NCBI GenBank assembly: GCA_031835245.1 | Contig: JAVKOQ010000143.1 | Location: forward strand, 1 to 64,000 | Direction of reading: 5' to 3' | Length of the DNA stretch: 64,000 nt | Source: Balamuthia mandrillaris | Taxonomy: Eukaryota > Discosea > Longamoebia > Balamuthiidae | Part shown: positions 1 to 11,005 of the stretch, one piece after another | How positions within the stretch are numbered: position 1 is the stretch's first letter | Layout of the letters: the number at the start of each line of letters is the position of its first letter | Made by a program: the position numbers and the translations under genes | The notes under the pieces: generated by a model | What the model was told of the DNA's origin: nothing | The model's database searches: none | What the model saw: the letters and a program-made list of their open reading frames with translations, nothing else

Positions 1-1
1 A

Positions 2-2244
2 GATAATAGCTGGAGCAAAGTAGACAAAGCCTTGTTGCTGCAAATAGCGTTGCAGGTAGGCCTCGGTCTCAATCAAGCCCGGCTGATGGAGGAACGAATG
101 CAGCAACAGACACAGCTAGAGGCAGCACAAGCTGCTAACAAAGCCAAAAGCATGATTATGGCCAACACGAGCCACGAGATTCGTACTCCTCTGAATGCAA
201 TTATCGGCATGATGGAAATGCTCCGAGATACGCCGCTCAATGCAGAGCAAAAGGAGATGGTGCAGACTCTTCAACATTCAAGGTAGGACCTTTCTTTCTC
301 ATGTTTTTCTTCAGAATGGCTTATGTTGATGCGCTTTGGTCTCTGACTGAACAAACTGCAGCGAACTGTTATTGGAGATTGTGAATGACATTTTGGACTT
401 CTCAAGGATGGAAATGGACAAAGTGCTCTTTCATTGCTCCGAGTTTGAGGTTGGTTCGCTAGTAGAGAGAACCATGGACATGTTCGCGGAGCAAGCCGGG
501 ATGCGTCAAATCGAACTGGTGAACATGTCGGACCTGGTGACCTCTCGCTCGGGTCTTTGGGTACGCAGCGACCCGTTCCGCCTGCAACAGGTGCTTGTGA
601 ACCTCATCAATAACGCCATCAAATTCACGGAAAGAGGCGGAGAGGTCATGGTGAAGGTTCGCTACTCTATCGTTGAACAATCACCCATTGCCTCCTCTTC
701 CTTTCCCCACTCTTATGCGCTTGAACCGGGAGCGGAGACAGCTACTGGAGAGTCGCAGGAAAATGAGAGCGACAACTTTGGATATAATCCAAAAGAAGTC
801 ATTCTGCATGTGGAAATTATAGATACGGGCATTGGTATCAGCGAGGAAGGCGTGCAGAAAATCTTTCAATCCTTTAGTCAAGTGAACTCTTCTACAACGA
901 GAGAACATGGTGGCACGGGACTTGGCTTGGCCATCAGCAAACGGTTAGTGGAGATAGCGGGAGGAGAGATTGGAGTGACCACAAAACCTGGAAAAGGCTC
1001 CACGTTCTGGTTCACTTGGCGCTGCCAACTTCTACCATCCCCGTCCAGTAGTAGTGCATCAGGACATCGCTTCACCTTGAAACAACTACAAACTAGCTAT
1101 TCGACCGATGGTTGTCTCATGCACCCATACGACCAACGCGTGCTCGTTATTGAGGCCAAGCAGCACAGTCTCGATTCGATTCTTCTGCAGTTGTGCGATA
1201 TTGTTGGTGCGTATCTTTTTGTTGCTCTTGCTCTTCTCCTTCTCCTTCGTTCTCCTTATCTTTCATCTCCGTATCTCATTATTATCTATTCTTTACCTAG
1301 AATGCGAAGGATCGACAAGCATGGAACAAGGCTTGCGACTCTTCTACCGAGGCCTAAAACAAGGGCGTCCATTCACCATTATTGTACTGGACATAGCGTC
1401 TCCCAACTTGGAATCTGCAATCAATACTGGCAGAGCACTGCATCGACACCAATCATGGTTGCGAGTGGTGCTGATGAGTGGGTCCTCGCAGACAGCACGT
1501 GGGCTGGCTCGTCAGGGGTTGGCCATGCTTGGCAGTCATCTCAGCAGTGGATATGTTACCAAACCCATCAAGAAGAGCGAGTTAACCAAGTGCATACGTG
1601 CCGCCATTGCCAAGTCCTTGTCTTCTTGGCATAGTCTCAGCGGCTGCAAAGATCGAGAAAAGGGCTATCAACAGCAACGGCATCCATCAAAGGAAGAAGA
1701 GGAGGAAGAGGAGGAACAACAAGAGGAAACAGAACGAAACACAGCAGCTGGTCACCCGTCACTTGTACAAAAATCGGAAACGAAAAATGAGGAAAAGGAC
1801 GTGACACAAACAACACCGGACAAAACGAACCACATACTAGTAGTGGAGGACAATCGCGTCAACATCAAAGTGGTGCTGGCGCAGCTCCGCAAGCTAGGCT
1901 TGCCTGCTACGGTCGCCACCAACGGCAAAGAAGCCATCGACATCATCAACGCAGCGCCGACGGGACACTTTGCCCTGGTGCTGATGGACCTGGCCATGCC
2001 CATCATGGACGGCTACGAGGCCACAAAGCAACTGAGGGAAATGAGCCAACGAGCAGAGATGGATGTTCGTCGGCGGCGTTACCTCAGCAACCTTCCTATA
2101 GTGGCTCTCTCAGCTAGCGGCATGGACCGAGACCAGCAGCGCTGCGAGGAGGCCGGCATGACTGCTTTCATGAGCAAGCCCTTGAAACTGGCGCAGCTTC
2201 GCCAAACGCTGCAACGGTGGTTGCCTATCCCCTTGAGCGAGTAA
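2..2244 (+). CDS. Hybrid sensor histidine kinase, 5'-truncated by window edge
   Basis: Three exons are visible: 2-282, 362-1206 and 1301-2244, with phases 2 and 1 that join cleanly. The first residues look like the end of a GAF-type sensor followed by a coiled linker. The dimerisation/phosphoacceptor helix carries [15 protein letters not shown] (phospho-His). The ATPase domain shows the N box ([11 protein letters not shown]), G1 box (DTGIGIS) and G2 box (GTGLGLAIS). Two receiver modules follow. The first (about 1130-1620) is degenerate, with VIEAK where the acidic pair should be, although VLD and KPI remain. The second (about 1830-2235) is canonical, with VVEDN, the phospho-Asp in LMDLAMP, and a C-terminal SKP. 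Between them lies a Glu-rich low-complexity linker. A cytoplasmic multistep phosphorelay kinase is expected. The N-terminal sensor is outside the window. Confidence 0.93.
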
Positions 2245-2507
2245 GCGCCTTATTACTGTAATAAGCTGTTATAATGATTTGTTTAAAGAAAAGTTCAACT
2301 AAAAGAACGGCGTCCTCGTTATCCAGTGGTTGTTGTTGTTGCGGGTGGTGAAACCAACAGAGCCCACCCACCTTTTGTGGTTTCTTGCTTTTTATAGTTT
2401 TTGAACACGCGAAGAAGAAGAAGACGACGACGAAGACGAGGCACAAAAAAAAAAAGAGGAGCAAGGTAAAAAGGAACAAGGAGAGGCGAAAGAAAGAAAA
2501 AGCGGCA

Positions 2508-5366
2508 TTACGCGTTCAAAGCGTTGGCCACGAGTTGGGCTTGCGAGTTAAACAGTTCAATCTCTGCAAGGAACGTCTTCGCTAGCTCAAAGTGCTCATC
2601 GTAAAACTCGGGGGTGGTGGTTTTGCCTTCGAGGATGGCTTCCTGGATTTCCTGGATGACCTGGCGGGTCGTCCGCACGCTGTGCCTCAGTCGGAGGGTC
2701 TCCCATGTCAACAAGCTCTGGTCCAGCAGGTCCTCTTCATAGCTGCGGTAGCTGCCGACCTCGCACTCGCAGGTGCCGGTGGCGGGGCAGTCGCCGCATC
2801 TGTCCTCAACGGAGCCGCAGCCGTCGCAGCCAGTGCCCCAGGCCACCACGATGGAGAAGTGATCCCCAGGGTTGCCCTGCACCGCTACAAAGTAAGTGAC
2901 GAGCTCGCAGGGGTCATCCGTGTGTTCCCTGACGGAGAGGCCGGTGTTTTCAACGTCCAGCTCGATCAGGTTGGAGCACCTTCGGTAGTCAAAGTCTTCC
3001 TCGGTGGGGAGGTCGGCCTTCCGCACCAACGCGCACATCGTGTCGGAGCCCTCTTCCTCCGTCACGAGGACCTGAAAGGTGGCGGCCCCCTGAGGCACAT
3101 CGAACTGGAAGTAGGTGATGCCCCTCTGCGTGACCGGCTGCTCCGAGATCACCCCGTTCTCCAGCGGGTTGACGGTAGGCGGAACAAAGCCGGTTGTGCT
3201 GCCCACGCCCGTGGTGGAGGTGGAGGAGGCTCCTCCGGTGGTGGTGGAGGTGGAGGAGGCCCCTCCCGTGGTACTTCCGCCTCCTGTGGTGGAGGTGGCA
3301 GTGGTGGTGGAATAGTCTCCGGTGGTGGCAGAGGAGGTGGTGATGGTGCTGGAGATGGTGGTGCCGCCGGTGGTTACCTGCAAAGCAGCGCACTCCAGCG
3401 GGTCTGTCTCGCCGGTGATGGCATTGGCGAAGATCAAGCTGGCCCGGTTCTCCCCCTCATAACCGTACAAGATGTTGGACCTACCAAAGCCGTCGGGAAC
3501 GGAGATAACAGAGAGACCGAGGCCAGTGCCCAGCCCCTCATCGTTCAGGTTGCCTCTCACTATGGTAACATCGGTGGTGGCCTGGCTAAGCTCCACCGTG
3601 GGCATGATGCTGCTCTTGTAAAAGGCCGTGCCCTCGTTACAGAAGCCATACAGAATGGCAACGTAGCCGCTCTGCACCTTGGCCTCGTTGGTGGTGCCGC
3701 GCGCAGCACCCAAGATGAGGTCCGCGCCGCCGTCTCCGTTGACGTCGCCAAAGGCCACGGAAGTCCAGTGGGGATCCTTGTTGAGGTCACCGTAGCCTCG
3801 GATTCTGAGACCGCGATTGAAGTAGGCATCGGGGTTGTAGGGAGCATAACCGCCCAGAATAAGGTAAGCATAGGTTCCAAACTCAGTTGTCACGGCAATA
3901 TCCGTCTGAGAGAGAAGAGCGAGAGGGAGGGGAAACAACGTTCGTAGTCATTAACTCTCTCTTCAAAACAAAAAAAAAAGATTTCTAGGTGGGAGAGAAA
4001 GAGGCCAGGGACAAACATACCACGCCGTCGGCGTTGAAGTCTCCAGTGGCGACTGCCCGACCGAAACCAGTGTTGCCATCGTAACCTTCCATGTAGTAGG
4101 CTTGTTGGTTGGCCACCAAGTTGCCCACTTGGTAGTTGGCATTCTGACGGAGCGCACCGCGACCGAGAATGACGTAAATAGCTCCGTGGTAGTCCACATC
4201 TCCGGTGAAGGCTCCAGTGGCACCCACCACGAGGTCATGGCGTTGGTCGTTGTCGATGTCACCGCCGGCCAAGCTGATACCGAAAAGATCGCTGGCATAT
4301 TCACCGACGATGGTGATACCGTTCAGCCCGTTGATGCGAGATGTCTCAAACCGCCGAGGGAAGCCAGACTGCTTGCCAAAGAAGCAGTGGACCTTACCCT
4401 TGTTGTTTTCAGAGTGAGGAGCACCAACACAGACATCGGCATAGCCGTCGTGGTTGATATCCAGCACGGCGACAGAGGAACCGAAGCCGGTGTACACGTC
4501 CGAGTCAGTTACGAGGAAGCCGTTTTCGTTCTTGACTTGTCTCTGTGATGTGGGCACGCTCCGCTCGTTGTTGCCAAAGATGATGGCACAGAAACCGTGT
4601 TGATCAGCTTGACTTGCGCATATCACTGCATCGTCCTGTTTGATGGATGCAGCATTCAAAGGTAAGACACAGTGATGGGAGCAGTGAACAGGAAAATAAC
4701 AAGCAACAAAAATCAAACAAACAATAAACAGAGGAGGGCTCACCAATCCATCTCCGTTGACATCCCCAGCAGCCACAGCGGAACCGACATAGTCGTTGGT
4801 GTTGGTTCCAGCGAAGGAGACAGGGGTTTCGGGGGATAAGTCTCCAGTAGACAACGCCTCTGAACCGAAAATGAACCAAGCGCGACCGGCGTTCTTCACC
4901 ACCAAGTTCCCTGTTGTTGCCCTCTCTTAGCATCTAAAGAAAGGGGGATGGGGAAAAGATGCTGCTATCAAAGGTGGAAAAGATGTTACCATCAAGGTCT
5001 CTTCCCAAAGCACCATCCCCAGAAATAATGAGATCAACCTGTAGAAACAATGCGGTCAGTACTGCATACCGCTCTCTCTTTTTCTCTATTCCTTCTCATT
5101 TAACGTCATCTCTTCTCTCCTTTCATTCATCACACACTCTTTCATGTTGAAGGGTTTCACTCTACCAAGCTGTCGCCGTCGAAGTGGCCGCAAGTCAAAG
5201 CTCTCCCCGTTCTTGACTCTATGTTTTCCTCCACATCAATGGGACCCGTGTAGTTCTGTCCTATCACTTCCCAATCAACTCTTACGTCATGTGAACCAAG
5301 CGTTATCGCCGGAAGAGAGCTGCAGATTGAGAGAAGAAGCAGCAGGGTAGGAAGGGCGCTCTTCAT
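2508..5366 (-). CDS. Secreted FG-GAP repeat (integrin-alpha-like beta-propeller) protein
   Basis: Five exons on the minus strand: 5366-5166, 5038-4990, 4910-4744, 4635-4021 and 3905-2508. They sum to 2430 nt (809 aa) in one frame. The start is the ATG that opens a hydrophobic signal peptide (MKSALPTLLLLLSICSSLP). About six FG-GAP blades are visible, most with Ca-binding DxNxDG loops such as GDVNGDGL, LDINHDGY, GDFNADGV and GDVNGDGG. A Thr/Ser/Gly-rich, mucin-like linker (about 3190-3390) follows. Next come a pre-peptidase-like beta domain and a small Cys cluster (GCDGCGSVEDRCGDC), then a helical C-terminus. No transmembrane segment or integrin cytoplasmic tail is seen, so it is probably secreted or wall-associated rather than a true integrin. 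Binding of extracellular matrix or prey glycans is only inference. Confidence 0.87.
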
Positions 5367-5847
5367 CTTTCTTTTTGTTTCTCGCTCGGTGAAAGAGAGA
5401 ACAATATGCTTCACTCTATCTCCAAGTCTCACTCCGTTTGCTTTTATTTTTCTCTTCCCCGGCGCACCTTCACTCAAGAACTAACGGAGCCTCCCCCACT
5501 TACAAGCCCTTGCGCCGCTTTTTTCCCTCTTTTCACTACTTTATTTCTTTCTTTTGTTTGTCGAGCAGGTTTCTCGCACAAATATGGACATGCCTGCTCT
5601 TGTGAGGGTTTACCCAAAAGGGAAGAGCACACAGACCAATTGTCTACGGCTTCAAATAGTTAAACCAGTTGAAGAGTTTTTTCTTTATAAAAACCTCTTT
5701 TTTCATTCGTGCGGAGTTGAGAAATTTCGGAGTCATCGATAATGGCAGATCAGATATAATGATCTCATTCAATCGTCGACAAAAGAAAAAATAGTCACCA
5801 TGAGGGGTCCTTTGTTGATACTTGAAAAAAAAAAAGAAAGAAAGAAA
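5367..5847. other. Divergent intergenic region between FG-GAP and FKBP genes
   Basis: These 481 bp separate two divergently transcribed start codons, so both promoters must lie here. A TATA-like TTTATAAAAA occurs near 5690 on the FKBP side, about 160 bp upstream of its ATG. A poly-A/GAAA tract directly precedes the FKBP start. No other gene is seen. Confidence 0.5.
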
Positions 5848-6550
5848 ATGTCTCAACAACAAGATTTGCTTGGCAATGGCAAAGTGCTGAAGAAGGTTCT
5901 TGCAAAGGGCAAAGGCGGCGTGCCTCCTGCGGGATCCTTTGTTTCAGGTATGTGAGACCACCCACCCAAACCAAACCACTTCTCTCTCTCTCCTCTTTTT
6001 TTTTTTTTTTTTGCTTAAAACTTCGTCGTCAGTGGACTACGTTGGAAAGTTGGAGGACGGGGAGATCTTTGATGAGTCCCAAGGCTACCCCTTTCGCTTT
6101 AAACTCGGCCAAGGTTTATCATCTCTCTCTCTCTCTCTCTCCTCTTGTTGGTTGTGAGTCTTCGACAAAAAGACCTTACCCATTCAGTGTGTCAAATACA
6201 AATATAGGAGAAGTGATCAACGGGTGGGACGTGGCGGTGGCCACCATGACCAAAGGAGAGAAAGCCGTGCTTACCATCGCCTCTGACTATGCCTACGGCG
6301 AAGAGGGCGCTCCGCCGGGTAACCTCTTTTGTCTTTTTCTGTCTTACTCTACACTCTCAATGTTTCGTCTCTGATGGACTCACCTCCGGCCCCTCCCCCA
6401 ACAGAAATTCCTCCCAATGCAACGCTCCTATTCGAGGTGGAGCTTAAAGACTTTGAGACGCCAAAGACCAACCCCGACGAGGAGCGACTCCGCCAAGTGA
6501 GGGAACGACGAGCCGCCGCCGAGGCCGCCGCCAAAAAGGGAGGCAAATGA
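5848..6550 (+). CDS. FKBP-type peptidyl-prolyl cis-trans isomerase
   Basis: Four exons: 5848-5947, 6033-6113, 6208-6318 and 6405-6550, summing to 438 nt (145 aa) with matching phases. It is a single small FKBP domain that catalyses proline cis-trans isomerisation. Pocket residues equivalent to FKBP12 Tyr26, Asp37, Phe46, Val55-Ile56, Trp59, Tyr82, Ile91 and Phe99 are recognisable in VDYVGKL, FDES, FRFKLGQG, EVINGWD, DYAYGE, EIPPNATLLFEVEL. The C-terminus adds a short charged helix rich in Arg, Glu and Ala, ending KKGGK. There is no signal peptide, so it is cytosolic or nuclear. Introns carry CT-rich tracts. The loop before the Ile (EEGAPP) is interrupted by intron 3. Confidence 0.93.
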
Positions 6551-6735
6551 AAGCAAAACGACCTTTCTCCTCTCTTCTTTCTTCTCTCTCTCTCTCTCTC
6601 TCTCTCTCCCCCTTTGCAGCATTACAGCGAAGTTGCAATACTTCTGTCGACAAAAATGTAACCCCCCAAAAAATAAAAATAAATAAACAAAAAAATGCAG
6701 TCTAACGCCAGAGCGACAACAGAAGAACAAAAAGA

Positions 6736-7769
6736 ATGGGAAACAAAGCTTCCTCCACCGCCCAAGCCCAAAACAACAACAAAAGCTCCAGGGCCGCAAG
6801 GCAACCACAGCAACCCACCAAGCAAGCCCGCTTGAAAATGCTGGAAGAAGGTACTTTAGACATCAAAACCACAGAAAACGAAGCACGAGTTGAAAAGGCA
6901 GAAAGCAACATCAAAATGAATGATGATTTTTTTGTTACATAAACAGCTGTGGAACTGTGGTCCGTGGATCAAGTACGTTTGTGGCTGGAGCTATTGGACT
7001 TGGGTCAATTCTCCAACCTCTTTGAAACCTATAGAATAGAAGGAGACGGTCTCCTTTGTCTCGCGGAAGATTTATTCTCTGTCTGCTCTCCTTCTTCTTC
7101 TTCTTCTTCTTCTTCTTCTTCTTCTTCTTCTTCTTCTTCTTCTTCTTCTTCATCGCCAGAGAGTGAAGCCAACCATGACCAAAGGAAGCTTATCAACGCC
7201 ATAGTGGCGCTGAAGGAGCGTTACGAGTCGCCGGAGAGGCAATACCAAGAGGCCATGCGAGAGCTGACGCCACAGCTGATGAAGCGATGGCCCCCTCATA
7301 ACATACCTCGTTACCGTCCTCTTCTCTCGCCCACCGACGAAGAAGACGAGGAAGAAGAAGAGAATGGCGATGGCGATGCCGCAGGACGACGAGCCGTCAT
7401 TTTGTTCTACCATGAAGCGAGCAAGAACGGCAAAGAAGGAGGAGCTAGGACTTTGAAGAGGGAGTGGATGAACCAGCCGAGAAACTATCGACGGTACTGG
7501 GGAGCTCCTCTCTTTCCCCTCCCACCTCTGGGCGAAGAAGAAAGAGAAAGGAGGAGCGCCCCCTTCAACTTACTCTACAACCGTTTGTTTCTCTATCGCG
7601 GGAGGAGAAAGAAGCGAGGGAAGAGGGAGGGATGCCTCTTGTGCCTTCCTGTCTACTGCTTTCGCAGCTGTTTTGGTATTCGATGGCCGTCAGCGGTGCC
7701 AAGGATGTCATGTGGATCGGTCAGAACGTTCGTAGCACTTGGAGCAAGCGGGTAAATCCTTCCAGGTTG

Positions 7770-7811
<42 letters not shown>

Positions 7812-8020
7812 ACCCCGTTTCTTGTTTCTCTTGTCTCTTTTCTATCTTTGCTATTCTCAATGGTGAACTACACCACAGCGGCGGGCTGCACCCAACGGAA
7901 TGTTATGCTTTTTTGCCACCCGCTGACGGGCTTTGCGACTCTTGCGCTGCACTATATCATTATTCTCCAAGGCACGCCTATCCCCCAGTTTACAAAACAT
8001 CATCGAGAGAGATAGAAGAG

Positions 8021-8074
<54 letters not shown>

Positions 8075-9848
8075 CGGGAAAGAAGTACGTAGCTGGCTGA
8101 CTGAGGTAACAGAGACCATGGCTTGGAAATGCGGGTAATGGTGGATAGCAATACCTGGCAAGCGTGGACCGCGAGACTCCCGACAGGCTCTTTCTTTCTT
8201 GCTTTGACGGGAATCTATTGGTATGTGTTCGTTCAACAAACGCTGCTAAACAGATATAACTTGGGATTAACCTACCCTTTAACAGGAGAGAGATATGGAA
8301 ATACGGAGAGCGAGGGTTTCGGTTCGCCTTTCTCCGCTTCTTTCTTGTTCGTTTTTTTGTTGTTCTTTACGTTTTGCTTGTTCTTTCTATGCATTAAATG
8401 ACTGACCGTATATGCAATTCAGTTATAGTCAACTGGATGTGGGCCATGCTGTCGCTGCGTTGCGAATAGCAGCGCATATGATAGACTATACCCTCCTTCC
8501 TATGAACGAGATTATAGACGATTTGAGCCTAGCCACGCTGTTGGGCCTGTCACTGAGCTCCTCCGCTGACCAAGATGAACCCATAGAGTATCCCAACGTA
8601 TTCATGCTGGCAGTGCCTCGTTCGTTCGAGGTCAAGTCTTCGCTTTTGAAGGAAGTGGCACTCGCGATAAAGCATTCGTTGCCAGCTTTTGCTAAAGAGA
8701 GTGGACAGTGGTTAGGCAAATGCAACATATTAAATCTAGAGCACACCAGATGGGATCTTATAGAAGCCGTTACGGAGGTTTCTTTGAACATACAGCGACC
8801 ATCATCGACGGGAGTAGGGAAAGAAGTGGCAGAGGAACAGTCAAAAGCGGATCTGCAAAAGAACTTGTGTTTTCCTCTTCGTGCTCGCCCCGAGTTGTTC
8901 AGTTTTTCAACTGAAGCCGAGGCAGCCACTGTAATACGACAGCGACGTTCCGCTCTTAGCTTTACTTCAAAGGGTAATCTCTTTTCTTCCCATGTTATAT
9001 GATCCCACCCGCTAACATCCTTTAAAAAGCAATGGAACTACAACAATTTCTGGCCTTTATGGCACGATTGTTGCCAGGTACCAGTGGCAGCAGTATGCCC
9101 TGGGACGTATTTCCCAATGCCATCACGGTGCCTTGTTTGGGAGTATATGTATACCGAGTGGAGGGGCTTCCCTCTGGTTATTATGCCCTCGTACGAGATC
9201 CATTTCTGCTCACGCATCTTCAAGAGCTTGCGCCAGAAGCACAATGGGAACAGCCCGTCGAACTTGAACCACTTATCTCTCGCTTCTTCGTAGCAGAAGA
9301 CGAGGGTGATCACCAGCAAATGGCCTTCCCGTTCTTCCGTTTAAGATCTAGCAGTGATGCCGAAAACGAGGAGAACGAGACCTCGCAAGAAGAACACTTA
9401 TCCGTTTCTGAAAGATCAAAGATAGCTAGCTGCTATCAAGAGATTGCCCGCACTAGCTGTTTCACTGTCGCGATGTTCTCTCCTCTCGACGCTGTAATAA
9501 GGAAGCTTGGTCCACAGGCCTATCGACAGATTCACTGGGAGGCAGGGACGATAGGCCACCTTCTCTATATCGAAGGTACATCACATCTTCTGTTATACTA
9601 TCTCTCTTGCTCGCGTAATCGATACCTTACAATGTAAATAAACAACAGCTCATGCCCAAGGAATGGGTGCCACTGGCATGGGCTGCTTCCTTGACGGCGA
9701 GGCCCTACATGACTTTGGCATGGAGAAGGACTATCAGGACTTTTACCACTTTGCGGTAGGCTTTGCCTCCGCTGACGATCGCGTCCTTCCTTTCGACTAC
9801 CAACATAACATGTTGAGCGAGGCTGCTAAAGCTGTATTCTCGCTATAG
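6736..9848 (+). CDS. SAM domain fused to SagB-type nitroreductase-fold dehydrogenase
   Basis: Exons inferred: 6736-6850, 6947-7765, 7879-8088, 8113-8220, 8286-8331, 8423-8973, 9030-9575 and 9649-9848. The N-terminus MGNKASS is a candidate N-myristoylation site. Exon 2 opens with a SAM domain (VELWSVDQVRLWLELLDLG), then a poly-Ser run. SagB/ThcOx hallmarks follow: FYHEASKN, WMNQPRNYRRYWGAPL, RVNPSSGGLHPTECYAF, HWREIWKYGERGFRYSQ, DVGHAVAALRIAAH, and near the end HWEAGTIGHLLYIEGTAH and GATGMGCFLD. Bacterial relatives are FMN-dependent oxidoreductases, some acting on azoline peptides. The eukaryotic substrate is unknown. Oddities: one apparent frame change lies between about 7540 and 7660, where frame 1 matches upstream and frame 0 downstream and no plausible intron fits. 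A coding GA dinucleotide tract gives an Arg-Glu repeat at 8024-8070. Confidence 0.82.
7087..7151 (+). repeat. (TTC)n trinucleotide repeat coding poly-Ser
   Basis: About 20 uninterrupted TTC/CTT units lie inside the SAM-SagB gene, immediately after the SAM core, and encode a serine run in the linker. The tract is in frame, so length change would alter only linker length. Confidence 0.9.
8020..8071 (+). repeat. (GA)n dinucleotide repeat, read as coding (Glu-Arg)n
   Basis: About 25 GA units are retained in the exon because flanking splice sites and phases (phase 2 donor at 8089, acceptor at 8112) need it. It lies in the loop between LYHYSPRHA and the HGLEMR segment of the SagB domain. A change not divisible by three would break the enzyme. 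An alternative is that an unrecognised intron removes it. Confidence 0.6.
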
Positions 9849-10232
9849 TAGCCGTACTGCTCCTCTTCATGTATCTTGTGCAGTCTAAAGCGCATTTCAT
9901 TTTGTTAAACACAAAGGCAGGCTTAGCTTATTGCAAGTTCCCCTTCTCCTGCCCAAAAAGTCTTTTCTTTCTGTATAAGCTAGTTAACCTTTTATGCGAC
10001 AGTTTAGCGATCGGACACTAGAGCCCGAAATATATTATTATTTTAAAACAGGAAGAAGGAACGACGTTTTGGCAAAGACGCTTTGTTTCCAAGGAAAGCC
10101 CCCCTCATAATTGTTGCAACTCCCTCGTACGAAAACCAAGCGTTGGGCTCTTTTTATTATTATTATTTTTATTTTTTGTCGCGTTGTTGAAGTATCTGCA
10201 TCTACAGGAGCTCTTCGCCGAGTCCTGGTTGC
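9849..10232. other. Intergenic region
   Basis: These 384 bp follow the SagB-like stop codon and precede the inferred RGS-RPEL start. The stretch is AT-richer than its surroundings and includes a TTATTATTATTATTTTTATTTTT tract near 10155. No coding frame with family resemblance was seen. Confidence 0.4.
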
Positions 10233-10951
10233 ATGATGTCGACAGAGGGTACACATCCTTCTTTGTTTTTGTTTTGATTCGTTCTTCATGTACCAAAACA
10301 CGAGTAATATGTTGCAAAACTACCTTTCTATAACGCAGCTATCGCTCAGGCGAACGCGGCATTGCAGGCAGAACTGGTGGCCAGTATTTCGCCTCGCCTC
10401 AAAGGCTCGCCGCGCAGAGACCGCATCACACAAAGCGGATCCAGCCCTGAGCCTCTTACCTCAAAGTCTCCTCTCGATAACGATGCAGGAACGGATGCCA
10501 ACAACACTGGCCAACAGCATGCAGGCACCCGAAAGGTTCGGTTGTTGGAGCTGCTGAGCGATGAAGTCCAGAAACAACTGTTCAAACAATTTTGCCAAGA
10601 GTGCTTCATCCTGGAGAACTTTAACTTTTGGGAGGAGGTGGAGCGGTACAAAGCACTGGTCTCGGTCCTGTCGCGAGCGAAGAAGGCCATGCTGATCTAC
10701 AATACTTTCCTGAAAGCAGGCTCTCCGGAAGAGGTCAACATCAGCTCTGAGCAACGAAAGGACCTACGCCAACAGATCTTGGGCAACATCCAGGAAACGA
10801 ACTTGGAACTGTTGGAACAAGTCTTTCACAGGAATCTGTTTATTGCTGCTCAACGGGCTGTTGTCTTGTTGATGCAAAATGATGCCTACGATCGTTTCCA
10901 AAAGTATCCTCCTTACTTAGCTCTTATTAAAGGTAGTCTCTCTCTGTGTCC

Positions 10952-11005
<54 letters not shown>

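Noticed and set aside
1108-1300. ORF reading through intron 2 of the histidine kinase
   Set aside because: The CT-rich stretch 1207-1300 has a GTGCGT donor and CTAG acceptor, and removal restores the receiver frame.
2592-3947. 451-aa plus-strand ORF antisense to the FG-GAP gene
   Set aside because: Gly-rich antisense shadow of the Thr-rich linker and propeller; the minus strand carries Ca-binding motifs and consistent splice phases.
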